Shown: positions 21,915 to 36,329 of the stretch, piece after piece
Position numbering within the stretch: position 1 is the first letter of the stretch
Layout: each line of letters begins with the position of its first letter
DNA from: Glycine soja
Taxonomy: Eukaryota > Streptophyta > Magnoliopsida > Fabales > Fabaceae
Assembly (NCBI RefSeq): GCF_004193775.1
Contig: NC_041005.1
Coordinates: 12,526,501 to 12,590,500 of the forward strand
Direction: 5' to 3'
DNA length: 64,000 nt
Translations under genes and position numbers: made by a program
The notes under the pieces: model-generated
What the model saw: the letters and a program-made list of their open reading frames with translations, nothing else
The model's database searches: none
What the model was told of the DNA's origin: nothing

Positions 21915-23965
21915 TTAATTACAGTCATGGACCAGATATACTAGTACTATTTAATTTAACAGTCTTAATTAACAAGTTAGATTTCCTTACACTACACTAC
22001 TTTCTTTTTATATGACAAAATAGTTTAAAATATGCATTCAAACATTCTGTTTTTACCAAATAAGTCAAATGCAAAAGTGAGATGAGGATTAATTTTGACA
22101 TGTAAATATCATTTTTGAGAATTTAAGTAACAGGAGTATACACCCAAAAAATTAAGTAACTTAGGATCAAGTATTGATATGAATCATTAGTGGCTATTTA
22201 ATAAAGGAATCTTACTGCTTAGAGAACACTGAAAATTTTGAAAGATAAACTATTTAACTAGCTCCAAAATCTCATAAATTCTAATAGTAGCATTTTGAGT
22301 TTGCCTAATTATAATAGGCAAAATAAGTGGGCACCGTTTTGTACTGTGAACATGGAAAAAAAGAGTTAACAAGTTTACTTAGGCTTATAGGGATATTTAT
22401 ATTCTGCGTCACACCAATTCACCCAAGAATATTGGGAGAACAAAATTAAGAGCACACCCAAAGGAAAATAGACTGTTCAATTACCACCTAATTTTCTTGT
22501 TTTTGTTTTTTAAGTTTGGGTGCGTGGGGATCTCTTTGTTGTTTGCCTAAAACTGAAAGGTGCTATACCCAATATTTAATTTTCACATGTCCTAATGTAG
22601 TCGTTAATGAAAAAATGATATAGAATATAGTGCTTGTTTACAATGATGAATATAATTTTTTTATTTTTTTTATTAATTAAAAAATTTATTTGATCGTGCG
22701 ATAAATAAGCTTTTTTAGTAATTTTTTAATATTTTTTAAAATATTACTTGAAATAACATTTTAAAAATATTAGTTTTTATTTTTTAATATTTTTTTATTT
22801 TTATCCTCATTATATTTATTCAATTTTCTAAAAAATAAATCATCATAAATTTATTATTTTTCTATCATTTTATATTTTTAAACTACTTTAATAATTATTT
22901 TTATCAAATATTTATAATTTAATAAATGAATTTTTCTTTATATAATTAGTAGTTCATAAATAACGAATGAGTTAATTGCATTAACTCATGGGTAGATATG
23001 GCTAAGATATTTTAGTAATTAGTCTCTTGGAGCACGTCACCTTCACCCATAATTATCTTCATTGGTCTTTTTAAATTTGAAATGCTTAAATGGCGGACAT
23101 GTATTATATTTAATTTGCAAAATGTTAAGATAGACAAAATTTTGGTGAGATATGAAGGAATTAATAAAACAAGATTGTTTGTTTGTTAATATACGAAAGA
23201 AATTAAGTGATTAACAGAGTTGCTAATACAATACAAGTTGCACCATAGTTTGGCACAACTATAGCTTATGTTTAATTTTGCGGCGGGGTCAAGGAAATTC
23301 AGTAAATTTTCATGAAGCTATTTTGTATCTCTTTCTACTGTTTTAATAATATCAAGAATTAATTATACTTCTCAAAATTAAGGTAATACCATAAAAAAAA
23401 TATTTGTTTATTATTTTCCTTTCATCATAAAATAATAATTGATTATTTCTTATTATAAATCTAATCCAAACCCACTGCTTATCATATGTACTACATGATA
23501 GGATGGTAATGATCAACCCTAATAATAAAACCCTATCTTATGATATGTAGAAAAAGATAATAAAGTAAATTTAATAAATATTTTGGAATAAAAATGAAAT
23601 AAAATATAAGAAGCTGAAAGTTAAAATATTATATTTTACTAAAATAAACTTATTTACCAAAGGTTATTAATGGGATCAAACATACTTTTTTAACTAATAA
23701 AAAAACTAAAAAATAACTTAAAATACTTGTTAAACATATTAAAGAAAGAAACTCATAAAAAATACTCATAGTAGTTGCATAAACTTTACCCTTTAATCTC
23801 TATACTTAAAAGTCATATCATTTAGTTTTATTATAAACTAGTCTTGTTTGGTTAGCGTTTTTTAGTTGTTCATGGACACCAACGTGATAAAGCTGTTTAA
23901 CAGGGAAATAGAAATTAACACTAAAGCATTAATCTAGCTGTTCATGGATAATTAACAGGAAAATA
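21915..23965. other. AT-rich block at the start of U2, no gene seen
   Basis: Counterpart of 1352-3420 with scattered substitutions, plus a deletion of about 25 bp near 22188 bounded by the shared word TAGTGGC. Confidence 0.6.
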
Positions 23966-24076
23966 AAAATATTGTTCGTTGCACCAGCAACATAGCAAAA
24001 AAAAAAAATGTTTGTTGCACCAGCAACATATTAACAGCAAAATGATAAAGACAGCCTACTCACTGTCATCATCTTC

Positions 24077-25398
24077 CTAATCTTCCTGCCTCCTGATTAT
24101 GATATCCCAAAATTTTTCATAATACCTATAATAAATAGAGATTTCATCTCCATCATCAAAATCCATTTCTTGAAGAAAATCATACCATGGTTGGACAACA
24201 CCTTTTCCACCAATGGCAGGATTCAGCGTTTCAACTTTCCATTGCAGTGGGGGGCCATGCCGCCTTAAGACTGTCATGTGGTTGCCGCAAGCTCTAAGAG
24301 GAACTTCTGTACAATGGGGGAGTTTCTGTAATTTCGAAAAAATTAATTTTTAAAATGGTAAAAATGTGTTTAAAGAGATTAAGATATGATGAAAGTCAGC
24401 TTAACAGGGGTTCAGGATGATCCAACATTTCCTGAGTAAGTTGAAGAGTCCATATGTGCTTCCTGGATGAATGCCTCTGCCTGCCGCAAGTTTGCCGCAA
24501 GTTTTCCAGTGATGGTCACATCCAAAGAAGTTGATGCTGGTTGACTCATAAAATTTCAAATCTTTCCGGAAGCTTTGGAGTCCATCTGCTAAATACACTT
24601 TATCTTTACGTTGTCTGACTCGTACTTCATAAAACCATCTCAGGATAGTTTGGTGCCCATTGAGTATGATAGAAGGCTGGAAGTTGTATGGTATTTTGAA
24701 AAAAAAGTGAGAAATATAAATGCATGTATATGTAACAATAATAGTAATGGAAGAATTGAGAAAAAAGATGACCTTGTCATTATTGAAGGCAACGATAAAT
24801 TGCATGATCAGTGGTGGTCGCATGATGGCATTTTTCCTCTGTAATCACAGGGATATAAAACCAAATGTCAAAAGAAACATGTTAAGCAAAGGAAAATTAT
24901 GAAATGACAGGGATGCACAATATAAAGGTTTGTAAACAAAACACCAAAAAAGAAAAACAGTGGAAAGGACTAATGTGCATACAAACGGAAACCAAATGAA
25001 AGGCAAAGACATTAAACGAAAAAACAGAACAACGACAACAATAGAACAAAATGAAAGTGGAAAACAAAAACAAAAATGATAGCCATGCACATAAAAGTTA
25101 GAAAAGAAACGACCAAGCCATGCACATAAAAATTAGAAAAGAAACGACCAAGGAGGGCCGGACACCTTCAAGTCCAGTTTTGTTTTTAAACTTGAAAAAG
25201 AAAGTAAGGAAAATGACACGACAAAAAACAACGGCATTGCAGAAAACCACTAAACCACGTGCATCAGACACATAGCAGAAAAATCGCAAACCAAAAACCC
25301 ATGAAAATGAAAATAAACACAACAAAAAGGTAGGTGCTGTGAAGAGAAGAGTAGAAGTTATTTACCTCAGTTGATGCGGTTGAGGATGCGGTGCTCAT
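24077..25398 (-). pseudogene. Decayed two-B3-domain protein gene, U2 copy
   Basis: Exon 1 25366-25398, exon 2 24773-24838, exon 3 remnant about 24400-24690, exon 4 24077-24325. It shares with U1 the ruined acceptor (CAA for CAG) and the 23-bp deletion (near 24630), and adds a net loss of about 25 bp near 24500 that removes part of the DHHSVFDIHF strand of the first B3 domain. Exon 4 (second B3 domain, with FDDGDEIS rather than the FDYGDEIS of U1) is open from KLPHCTEVPL to its stop. Family assignment is as for U1. Confidence 0.65.
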
Positions 25399-26159
25399 TT
25401 TTTGTATGGCGTGAAAGCAGAGTTTGGACAGAGGAATGAAAAAGGATTTGCAGAAGAAAGTAGATGTGAATTGAAGAAGTACGAACTAGATGAAGAGTTT
25501 TTGTTCGAATTTGAAGCCTAAGACCGTTGGTATTGTAGGGCAGTAACTGTCTAAATTTATCTTGGGCCAAGATATGAGCATTGGGCCAACTTCTAGAATT
25601 GATTGTTAACATTTCATTTTTTATGTATTGTAGAGGGGGTATGAACGACTTATTTAAAGGTGATTATGTCATCTTGCATAACTGCATTTTTTTAATGTGG
25701 TTTTTTTGTGTAAAATAAGAATGATGTTGGTTTGAAGGAATGCAATATATGCAGCATGATGTGCTACATTTGGACGATTGGCATGAACGATTTTTAAAAA
25801 ATATTGTTTCAAGCATAATTATCATATAAGCAGTAACATATGAACGCTAGATATTTCATCATTGAACTTCAGCAATTAAAATTTCTATATTTCGCAGAGA
25901 AATAAAGAAAATTTGTTCATGTAAATGTCAAAGCAAATGTTAAGTTGTGATAAACTGCTAAATAATATAATGTTAAGTAAATGAAGTTATAAATGGAAGA
26001 TATTAATGTGGTGATTAAGATTGCATACCTGACAATGTTAAATTTAACATTGTAATATATGATATCATCTTTGGCTGTATGTTAGAATGTATATAAGTAA
26101 GATAACAGTTTGGAATTATTGCCAATAGATAGTACAATTTCTTGTTTGAAAATTTAGAG

Positions 26160-27664
26160 TTACCTTGTAAGATTTTTGAAAACCTCTTTGAAGACTACAT
26201 TAGTAGTAGAAGTCATATTTTTTTGGTCTTTATCATGAATAAGAACTTTTAATCCTTGCCTTGAATTGACCCTCGATAATGCAACATATAATTGCCCATG
26301 GCTAAAAACTGGTTTTGGCAAATAAAGCCCAACCATAGAAAGTGATTGGCCCTGAGACTTGTTAATCGTCATTGCATAAGATAGCATGATTGGAAATTGT
26401 CTTCTTAAAAGCTTGAAAGGCCATGGTGATAGTGAAGGTGACATTCACATTCTTGGGATGTAAACATTATCACCAACATTTTTGCCAGAAATGATTTCAG
26501 CTGCAATGACATGTTTGGCTAGTCTAGTAACTATTAATCTAGTACCATTACAGAGTCCTTGCGTTTGGTCTAAGTTTTTTAGCAACATTATAGGACTACC
26601 GATTTTTAGCTTGATACGATGATTTGGCAGACCAGATGTGTTTAGTGAATTGAGAAATTCAGTTGTGATTGATTGAAAATGCCAACTGTCAATGGTTTCT
26701 GACTTCTCTATATAATCAGAGCTTAAGTATTCCTTTTGTTCACCTATTAAATTTATTTGAGGTACCATACAAAGTTAAATAGAGAATAAATGCTGAGTAG
26801 ACCTTAGTTTTTGTAAATTTTAGATGTGCATAAATACCTGGAATCAAGGAGAGTATATAATCATTGACCTCTTCAACTGTTTCATTGGTGGAAGCTAATA
26901 TTGCTCTAGATTTGAAGAAATCAGGATTACTGTGATGTTGATATAAATTAGGAAATGTTGATTTGACTATAGCATCAATGGGGTCATTATATTCAGTAAT
27001 AAGTAGGTACTCAGGAATTTCAACAGTAGCATATCCATCATTTTGATTCCCAATAACTCCATCTCCAATATCTAGAATCCACTTTGCAAATTTATTAGTT
27101 TCTTGATCATCAATTAATTGGGCATTTCCTTGTAAACACATGTTTTTGGTGAGTGTTAAGACTTAATAGGAAGGCCACAGATATGATGAATTGATTGTTG
27201 CATTTATAATGTCTGAACGACTTCCTCTTGAAATGACTGGTAGAATTTGTCGGAAATCTCCACCAAATACAATAACTTTGCCTCCAAAAATTTTATTGGG
27301 ATTTTTCTTCTTTAAGAATGTCTCTTAAAGTTTGATCAAGTGCTTCAAAGCAAAATTTGTGTGCCATGGGTGCTTCATCCCAAATTATCAGATTTGTCTG
27401 ATTTAACAATTCTGCTAGCTGACTTCCTTGAAATATATTGCATATAGAGTCTTCAAAAATTGGCACAGGTATCTTAAATTTGGAATGAGCAGTCCTGCCT
27501 CCTGGCAATAACAAAGAAGCTATGCCGCTAGAAGCAACCATAATCACAATTTGATTTTTTGCCCTCAGTGAACTTGCTAATGTTCTCCATATGTATGTTT
27601 TTCCTGTACCTCCATATCCATATAGAAAAAACATGCCACCTTCATTGTTATTGACAACTTCCAT
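26160..27664 (-). pseudogene. PIF1-like Helitron helicase domain (U2)
   Basis: An exon at 27293-27664 carries Walker A GYGGTGKT (about residue 16 of the open stretch), MVASSGIASLLLPGGRTAHS and Walker B LIIWDEAPM. GGDFRQILPVIPRGSRSD follows in another frame, then a 94-nt intron (26744-26837) and the C-terminal motifs ([19 protein letters not shown]). Lesions: a frameshift near 27300, TAA at 27163-27165 (both shared with U3; the TAA also with U1), and a private TGA at 26445-26447 where U1 and U3 read Ser in RMSMSP. Such helicases unwind DNA during rolling-circle Helitron transposition; this copy cannot. Confidence 0.85.
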
Positions 27665-27789
27665 AATTTTGTGATAAATTTTTTTTTGTTCGTCTAGAAT
27701 AAAAAATAAGTTGAGATTTGATAGAAATGAAGAATTAGCGGATGTAAAATTAGAAAATACAGATGGAATTTAACTTTGTTAAATGCAAT

Positions 27790-28855
27790 TTATAATATAC
27801 GAATTGGTAGATTACCTGTCATCGATAGAAAAATATTTTTGAATTCTAATCTAGCCTCATCATTGTTGTAATTAAGTTCAGACAATATCAAGCTATTCTC
27901 TAGACATGATGCAGGATTTCCACCCTCAGGATATGACATTATAGGATAGTCTCTGAGTGATTTTTGGTTTGGATGCAGAAGTTTTTCAATTTCCAATAAT
28001 GTTAAATTTTTAAGTTACTCATCATCAATGTGTAATTCTAACAAATGATAAAGGAGATAGTTAAACAATGCAGATCTGTGATGTTATTCAATATAGAAAG
28101 TTACAAACTGATTAAAACTAACTTGTGTTCAAAGTTGTTTTTTTATAATGATATGCAATGTCTTCAGCTAACCAATTCCATGTCTGATTCCAAAGTTCTT
28201 CAGGTTTAGTAATGACACCTGATAATAGTATTAACACAAATAATTTCCTCAAATAATTAGCTGTACCCTAGTCCTTAACTTCTTTGATTGCTTCCACAAA
28301 TTCTCTGTCATCTTGCAAAAAACCCATTGCAAAGCATGCTTCTCTATATGTAGGGTATAGAACATTTTCAACGGTTCTAATATCTTCAAATGAAGTAGCT
28401 CCTTTACATGCAGTAAGCATCATTCTTTGATAAAACAATTCACCAGTGGTTGGTTGAACCCATATTAACCTGCCAATTGTATTGTCTTTCTTTCTAAGGT
28501 TCCATGATCTAGCCTTTTGGTTGTAGACAAATTTGGAAACAAATTGTGAATAAGTGAGATTTCTACCCTCTGAAAACATTTGTTGCTATTCATCCAGGCT
28601 AAGAATTTTGATTCTGAAATACATGGCTTTGACAGGATATCATCTATATCATCATCATCTTCATAAAAAACATTGTGTTGTCCTGGCAGATGAAAATGTA
28701 ATCTCTCCACAGCAGGCTTTCTAGCATGTATTGGAAAACAAAAAATTCTCCAAGTAGCTTCACATGGAGAAATATATCTGACAAAAAAAAATCATAATTA
28801 AAAGAATTAATTAAAGAAACATTCAGTAACTTAAGTATACATGTTGAATTAATAT
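27790..28855 (-). pseudogene. Helitron Rep-helicase linker region (U2)
   Basis: After an intron (about 28779-28858, TGCAG/GTAATA to TTGTCAG) the frame reads YISPCEATWRIF, HARKPAVERL and HLPGQHN, a hallmark of plant Helitron proteins. It continues as NLTYSQFVSKFVYN, TACKGATSFEDIRTV and YPTYREAC (28268-28579) after a one-base frameshift near 28582, then KLLHPNQKSLRDY (27790-27996). Stops: TAG at 28268-28270 for a Trp (shared with U3) and TAA near 28015 (private; U3 has CAA). Confidence 0.8.
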
Positions 28856-29330
28856 TACCTGCAATCCACAAATTCTTTAATCTCATCATTTTGACTGATA
28901 GCATTCTCAAGTGTACCATTATCATCATGAATAACAACAGCAGTGACTCTGTCATAACCTTTGTTTATATATTTAAATAGATATTTAATGGAAGTATTTT
29001 GATTACACCATTCAACATTTATATGTGCTTGGTATTTCCTCAGCAATTTTGCATTGTAAGGTACTATATATATATTATCAATAATAACTCCATTCTTTGA
29101 AATGGTATGGTCATCATTTCTTCTACGATAGATTGGATAGCCATTTGAATCTAAAACAGTTTGAGGGTGAAACATTTTTGGGTAAAAACAACTACACTTG
29201 CCTTCTTTCATACATGGAGACTTAGGTTGGAGAATTCCACATGGTCCATGTACCATATGATTTTGGACTAATGTATAGAGTTCAGGGTCATTTTCATGTG
29301 AAGGAATTTCTGCTAATATTATGTGGCTAT
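28855..29330 (-). pseudogene. Helitron Rep, Tyr-motif half (U2)
   Basis: Open stretch 28855-29385. From about residue 23 it is Helitron: AEIPSHENDPELYTLVQNHM, PCGILQPKSPCM, CSCFYPKMF, then NIYIVPYN and SIKYLFKYINKGYDR, the tyrosine region of Helitron Rep that would attack DNA. Its first residues come from the flanking spacer joined by the deletion. This is the only unit that keeps the Tyr motif. Confidence 0.85.
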
Positions 29331-30175
29331 CACAACTAGGACCATTCCTTGTTATACTGCTTGTGACAATTCCATCTAGGAACAATATATATTAATACAT
29401 AGAACAATATTGATGTTTAGTCTGAAATAGAAATAAGAACAGCTAGTAAAAGTTGCAATCATTATAGGATTTGGATTAATTGTTCTCCTAACCCTCATAA
29501 AACTTTCTCTCTAAATGTTTTCTATATACACTAATTGATTGTCCTTATAGCATTCTATCTAGAAATAATCCACATTGACCAATATGTTTTTGTTGACCAG
29601 TTCTATAAAAAGCTAATAATGCTAGTCTAAATATGTTGTGAACGTTGAAATTGAAGTTAGTAGTGTGACCACCGAATAATGAATGTTTTCTCCTTTTAAG
29701 ACATGAATACAATTCATTGTCTTTGTTCAAAGCAAAGGAGGTTGGGCTGCTTTTTGAAGAATGAAATGATTGCAGGCCTTTGAGCTTTAGAGGGAGCAAA
29801 AGAAATTCATAGACATTAGGCAGGTGAGTTAGGTGAAGCAATGATTTCCCATTTTCCTTTTTCTCTCAAGGATCAACATTTAATAAAGTTTTAGGGATTT
29901 GTCCTAATCATATTACTTTTGAACTTAATTTGCTGAGGTTGTCTAGGCGTTTGAATCAGTTTTCCGATACCACATTCAGTTCTAAGTGGCAATTACATCA
30001 AAGACAACTACATATTCGCATTAAATCAAATTGAAACAGTAGATATTCTCCAAAATGACAATATTTACCAAATATTTAGCATACATTCAGAGTTGATCCT
30101 AATAACCAAAATTCCTAATTTCAAAAAAAACTCACAATGTATCAAATAATTGGCAATTTTTCAAATAAAATGAAG
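29325..30175 (-). other. Spacer with 98-codon open frame (U2)
   Basis: Counterpart of the U1 9122-9972 stretch; the open frame is 29545-29841 with Gly for Cys near its C-terminus. The left boundary is the Helitron deletion join. Confidence 0.35.
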
Positions 30176-30176
30176 T

Positions 30177-30246
30177 TGCGAGTAGTTTACGGATCAAGTG
30201 ATCCGTAAACTACTTAATATGCTTTACGGATCACTTGATCCGTAAA
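30177..30246. repeat. Two adjacent palindromes (U2)
   Basis: Same paired TTTACGGATCA palindromes as U1, unchanged. Confidence 0.9.
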
Positions 30247-30662
30247 CAACCCAACAACTTCCCGACAGCGTTTTCTGCCATCGCCGGCAAAAACCAAAAC
30301 CCGAACGTTAAGAAGAAGCAGAAACGCGAAGAAGAAGCACAAACGTGAAGACCCACACCACAAACGCGAAGACCCACACCTTCCTCCTAAACACGGCAAC
30401 AATGGCGGCGATGGCGGCGAAGAAGAAGAAGAATGAAGAAGCTGCGCGGGAGGAAGAAGAAAACTGAAGAAGCAGGAAACTCAAGAAGCAGAACCGTTGG
30501 AGGAAGAAGAAGAGCATGCGCGGGAGAGAGAGAGGCGAGAGAGTTATTTTTTTTAAAAAAAAAACAGTAAGGGCTTAAAGGACTTTTCACCATAATTGCT
30601 GGATGCACCAAAAATACTGCTGGGTGCACCTAGCAGCACTCATAACAGTTTTGATTGGGCCC

Positions 30663-31166
30663 ATGTTATTTCATACATTTTTTCCCTACTTTTTTTTTTT
30701 AGTTTTCAAAGAAGACTATAGACAATTGTTAATCATATCTTCCATAATTATTAGATAGAGCTCTTTTTATTTTTTGTTATTAAATTTAGTTAAATATCCT
30801 CACCTCTTATCTCTCATTCCTTTTCTTCTTCAAAACTTTCTATTTTATAATACATAATTGAGAAAGGTTTGAAAAAGAAAAGGAATAAGAAGTAAGGATG
30901 AAGATATTTAATGTTATTGCATACATTTTTTCCCTAAGTTTACACTTTTTTTAGTTTTCAAAAAAAATATTGTAGGCAATTGTTAAACATATCCTTCATG
31001 ATAATTAGATAAATCCCTTTTTATTTTTTGTTACAAAATTTAGTTAAATATTCCCACCTCTTATCCCTCGTTCCTTTTCTCCTTCACAACTTTCTATTTT
31101 ATAATACATAATTGAGAAAGATTTGAAAAAGAAAAGGAATGAGAAATATGGGTGACAATATTTAAA
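30663..31166. repeat. 247-bp direct repeat with hairpins (U2)
   Basis: Counterpart of U1 10456-10955; TTATTTCATACATTTTTTCC opens the first copy and TTATTGCATACATTTTTTCC the second. Confidence 0.8.
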
Positions 31167-31199
31167 AAATTTAATAACAAAAATAATGTTCTACATAAT

Positions 31200-31816
31200 T
31201 TGTGTGTGTGTGTGTGCGCGTGAGAGAGATTAAATCAAAGCATACATAGAAAAGGATGAGTAGTATAATCATTTTTATGGACCAAAAAAGGAAGGAGAAG
31301 GAAAGACATATTGAATCATTCAACCATGACATGAAAAATAAAGGAAAAAGACACCAAGCCTTTGATTTAGCTAAATTGGTCTTCATATTAAAATCCGACT
31401 TTGAATCTGATCACGATAAGGAAGACGAGCTATATTCATCAAATCAAGACTAGAAAGAGACTTAATTACAAAATAATTAAGAAAATGAAATCATCAACTT
31501 ATGAAACCTAGCCAAGTTAATGACATTAACTTCTTGAGTGTTTTGTAATTGGGTTTGTTCCTACTCTTGGTTTGACAACATAGCTCACTAGCCTTCTCAG
31601 GATTTTATTCAGAGTCAAATTCTAATTCGAAGACCAATTCAACTAAATCAAAGGTTTGATATCTGTTTCCTTTTTTTTTTATGACGTGGTTGGCTTATTC
31701 AATATGGTTTTCCTTCTCCTTCCTTTTTGGTCAAAAGCAATGATTTTACTATTCATCCTCCTCTTTTTATGCTCTTATTCATTTTCATATACAATTATTT
31801 TATTTATCCAAACCAT
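31200..31816. repeat. Foldback unit U2-r1
   Basis: Edge unit with a (TG) tract and truncated arm B, as in U1-r1. Confidence 0.85.
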
Positions 31817-32008
31817 ATATATAAACTAAGACATGACTTAACACTATATATGGCATTATCATGATATGTATATCTATCATTAGATTTAAAAGACATGTGT
31901 TCATTAGCTTTATGTACTTATGTAATTTAAATATCAATATTTATTATTTTATCGTCATATAAAAAGTATTTTTCACTAAATATGCTTTTAGATTACACAC
32001 AGGTAATA

Positions 32009-32555
<547 letters not shown>

Positions 32556-32737
32556 ATATAAAAACTAAGACACGACTTAACACTATATATGGCATTATCA
32601 TGCAATGTATATCTAGCATTAGATTTAAAAGACATGTGTTCTTTAGCTTTATGTACTTATTTAATTTAAATATCCATATTTATTATTTTATCCTCATATA
32701 AAAATATTTTCACTAAATATGCTTTTAGATTACACAC

Positions 32738-32774
<37 letters not shown>

Positions 32775-32778
<4 letters not shown>

Positions 32779-33396
32779 TTTGGATTAATAAAATAGTTGT
32801 GTATCAAATTGAATCAAAGCATACAGAGAAAATGATGAGTAGTATAATCATTGTTATGGACCAAAAAAGAAAGGAGAAGGAAAGACATATTGAATTATTC
32901 AATCATGACATGAAAAATAAAGGAAAAAGATACAAAGCCTTTGTTATAGGTAAATTGGTCTTCATATTAAAATTCGACTTTGAATCTGATCACGATAAGG
33001 AAGACGAGTTATATTCATCAAATCAAGACCAGAATGAGACATAATTACAAAACAATAAAGAAAATGAAATCATCAACTTATGAAACCTAGCCAAGTTAAT
33101 GACATTAACTTCTTGCTTGTTTTGTAATTGTGTTTGTTCCTACTCTTCATTTGACAACATAGTTTATCAGTCTTGTCAAGATTTTATTCAGAGTGGAATT
33201 CTAATTCGAAGACCAATAAAGCTAAATCAAAAGTTTGATATCTTTTTCCTTTGTTTTTTTATGTCATGGTTGACTTATTCAATATGGTTTTCCTTCTCAT
33301 TCCTTTTTGGTCAAAAGCAATGATTTTTCTATTCATCCTCCTCTTTTAATGCTCTTATTCATTTTCATATACAATTATTTTATTTATCCAAACCAT
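32775..33396. repeat. Foldback unit U2-r3
   Basis: Full unit with an 89-codon arm B frame (32775-33044) marked by KRYKAFVIGK; closest to U3-r2 (KRYKAFDIGK). Confidence 0.9.
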
Positions 33397-33584
33397 ATAT
33401 ATAAACTAAGACATGACTTAACACTATATATGGCATTATCATGCAATGTATATCTAGCATTAGATTTAAAAGACATGTGTTCATTAGCTTTATGTACTTA
33501 TGTAATTTAAATATCAACATTTTTTATTTTATCCAGATATAAAAAGTATTTTTCACTAAATATGCTTTTAGATTACACACACGT

Positions 33585-33646
<62 letters not shown>

Positions 33647-33650
<4 letters not shown>

Positions 33651-34267
33651 TTTGGATTAATAAAATAGTTGTGTATAAAATTGACTTAAAGCATACAGAG
33701 AAAATGATGAGTAGTATAATCATTGTTATGGACCAAAAAAGAAAGGAGAAGGAAAGACATATTGAATTATTCAACCATGACATGAAAAATAACGGAAAAA
33801 GACACCAAACCTTTGATATAGGTAAATTGGTCTTCATATTAAAATCCGACTTTGAATTTGATCACGATAAGGAAGACGAGTTATATTTATCAAATCAAGA
33901 CCAGAAAGAGACATAATTACAAAACAATTAAGAAAATGAAATCATCAACTTATGAAACCTGGCCATGTTAATGACATTAACTTCTTGATTGATTTGTAAT
34001 TGAGTTTGTTCCTACTCTTCATTTGACAACATAACTCATTAGTCTTGTCATGATTTTATTCAGAGTGGAATTTTAATTCGAAGACCAATTAAGTTAAATT
34101 AAAGGTTTGATCTCTTTTTCCTTTGTTTTTTTATGTCATGACTGGCTTATTCAATATGACTTTCCTTCTCATTCCTTTCTGGTCAAAACAATGACTTTGT
34201 TATTCATCCTCCTCTTTTTATGCTCTAATTCATTTTCATATACAATTATTCTATTTATCCAAACCAT
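33647..34267. repeat. Foldback unit U2-r4
   Basis: Full unit; the arm B frame starts MVWINKIVVYKIDLKHTEK, closest to U3-r3 (KIDSKHTEK). Confidence 0.9.
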
Positions 34268-34473
34268 ATCTATAAACTAAGACATGACTTAACACTACAT
34301 ATGGCATTATCATGCAATGTATATCTAGCATTAGATTTAAAAGACATGTGTTCATTACATTTATGTACTTATGTAATTTAAATATCAATATTTATTATTT
34401 TATCCAGATATAAAAAGTATGTTTCACTAAATATGCTTTTAGATTACACACACGTACTAATTTAGATATATAT

Positions 34474-35095
34474 ATGGTTTGGATTAATAAAATAGTTGTG
34501 TATCAAATTGAATCAAAGCATACAGAGAAAATGATGAGTAGTATAATCATTGTTATGGACCAAAAAAGAAAGGAGAAGGAAAGACATATTGAATTATTCA
34601 ATCATGACATGAAAAATAAAGGAAAAAGACACCAAGCCTTTGATATAGATAAATTGGTCTTCATATTAAAATCCGACTTTGAATTTGATCACGATAAGGA
34701 ACACGAGTTATATTCATCAAATCAAGATCAGAAAGAGACATAATTCGAAAACAATTAAGAAAATAAAATCATCAACTTATGAAACCTGACCAAGTTAATG
34801 ACATTAACTTCTTGATTGATTTGTAATTGAGTTTGTTCGTACGCTTCATTTGACAACATAGCTCATTAGTCTTGTCATGATTTTATTCAGAGTGGAATTC
34901 TAATTCGAAGACCAATTAAGTTAAATTAAAGGTTTGATCTCTTTTACCTTTGTTTTTTTATGTCATGACTGGCTTATTCAATATGGCTTTCCTTCTCATT
35001 CCTTTTTGGTCAAAAGCAATGATTTTGTTATTCATCCTCCTCTTTTTATGCTCTAATTCATTTTCATATACAATTATTTTATTTATCCAAACCAT
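34474..35095. repeat. Foldback unit U2-r5
   Basis: Full unit; closest to U1-r4 and r5. The (AT) tract before it is almost lost (TTTAGATATATATATGG). Confidence 0.9.
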
Positions 35096-35287
35096 ATATA
35101 TAAACTAAGACATGACTTAACACTACATATGGCATTATCATGCAATGTATATCTAGCATTAGATTTAAAAGACATGTGTTCATTAGCTTTATGTACTTAT
35201 GTAATTTAAATATGAATATTTATTATTTTATCTAGATACAAAAGGTATTTTTCACTAAATATGCTTTTAGATTACACACACGTAATA

Positions 35288-35343
<56 letters not shown>

Positions 35344-35347
<4 letters not shown>

Positions 35348-35965
35348 TCTTGATTAATAAAATAGTTGTGTATAAAATTGAATCAAAGCATAAAGAGAAA
35401 ATGATGAGTAGTATAATCATTGTTATGGACCAAAAAAGAAAGGAGAAGGAAAGACATATTGAATCATTCAATCATGACATGAAAAATAAAGGAAAAAGAC
35501 ACCAAGTCTTTGATATAGGTAAATTGGTCTTCTTATTAAAATCCGACTTTGAATCTGATCACGATAAGGAAGATGAGCTATATTCATCAAATCAAGACCA
35601 GAAAGAGACATAATTACATAAAAATTAAGAAAATGAAATCATCAACTTATGAAATCTAGCCAAGTTAATGACATTAATTTCTTGATTGTTTTGTAATTGG
35701 GTTTGTTCCTACTCTTCGTTTGACAACATAGCTCATCAGTCTTGTCATGATTTTATTCAGAGTGGAATTCTTATTCGAAGACCAATTCAGCTAAATCAAA
35801 GGTTTGATATCTTTTTCCTTTGTTTTTTTATGTCATGGTTGGCTTATTCAATATGGTTTTTCTTCTCCTTCCTTTTTGCTCAAAAGCAATGATTTTGCTA
35901 TTCATCCTCCTGTTTTTATGCTCTTTTTCATTTTCATATACAATTATTTTATTTATCCAAACCAT
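35344..35965. repeat. Foldback unit U2-r6
   Basis: Last unit, closest to U1-r8 and U3-r5. It has GGTCTTGATT instead of GGTTTGGATT at the arm end. Confidence 0.9.
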
Positions 35966-36329
35966 ATACATAAACTAAGACATGACTTAAGACTATATAT
36001 GGCATTGTCATGCAATGTATATCTAGCATTAGAATTAAAAGACATGTTTCTTTAGCTTTATGTACTTATGTAATTTAAATATCAATATTTATTATTTTAT
36101 CCTCATATATAAAATATTTTCAAAAAATATGCTTTTAGAATACACACATGTAATTACCCCACTACATCTCCCTTATTATGTCGGTTATTTGGGGCTTTCG
36201 AGATTGCATGTACGAACTAGCCAATGCAAGATGTTAAATTTTTTTAATTAATTGTTAAAGTGGATGTAAACTTTTTTTTGTTACATCATTTCTAAATAGA
36301 ATTGATGTAATACATGCCCGTTTCCAAAA

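Larger units (their letters stand above)
26160..29385 (-). mobile_element. Helitron remnant, U2 copy (N-terminus and HUH motif deleted)
   Basis: The helicase domain with Walker motifs, the linker and the Tyr-motif half of Rep survive. A deletion of about 2.8 kb (U3 47183-49946) removes the HUH half, the N-terminal region and the minisatellite; the join at about 29325 lies in ATTATGTGG/CTATCAC, with TGG shared by both sides. Beyond the join the sequence is the 3' flanking spacer. Confidence 0.78.
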
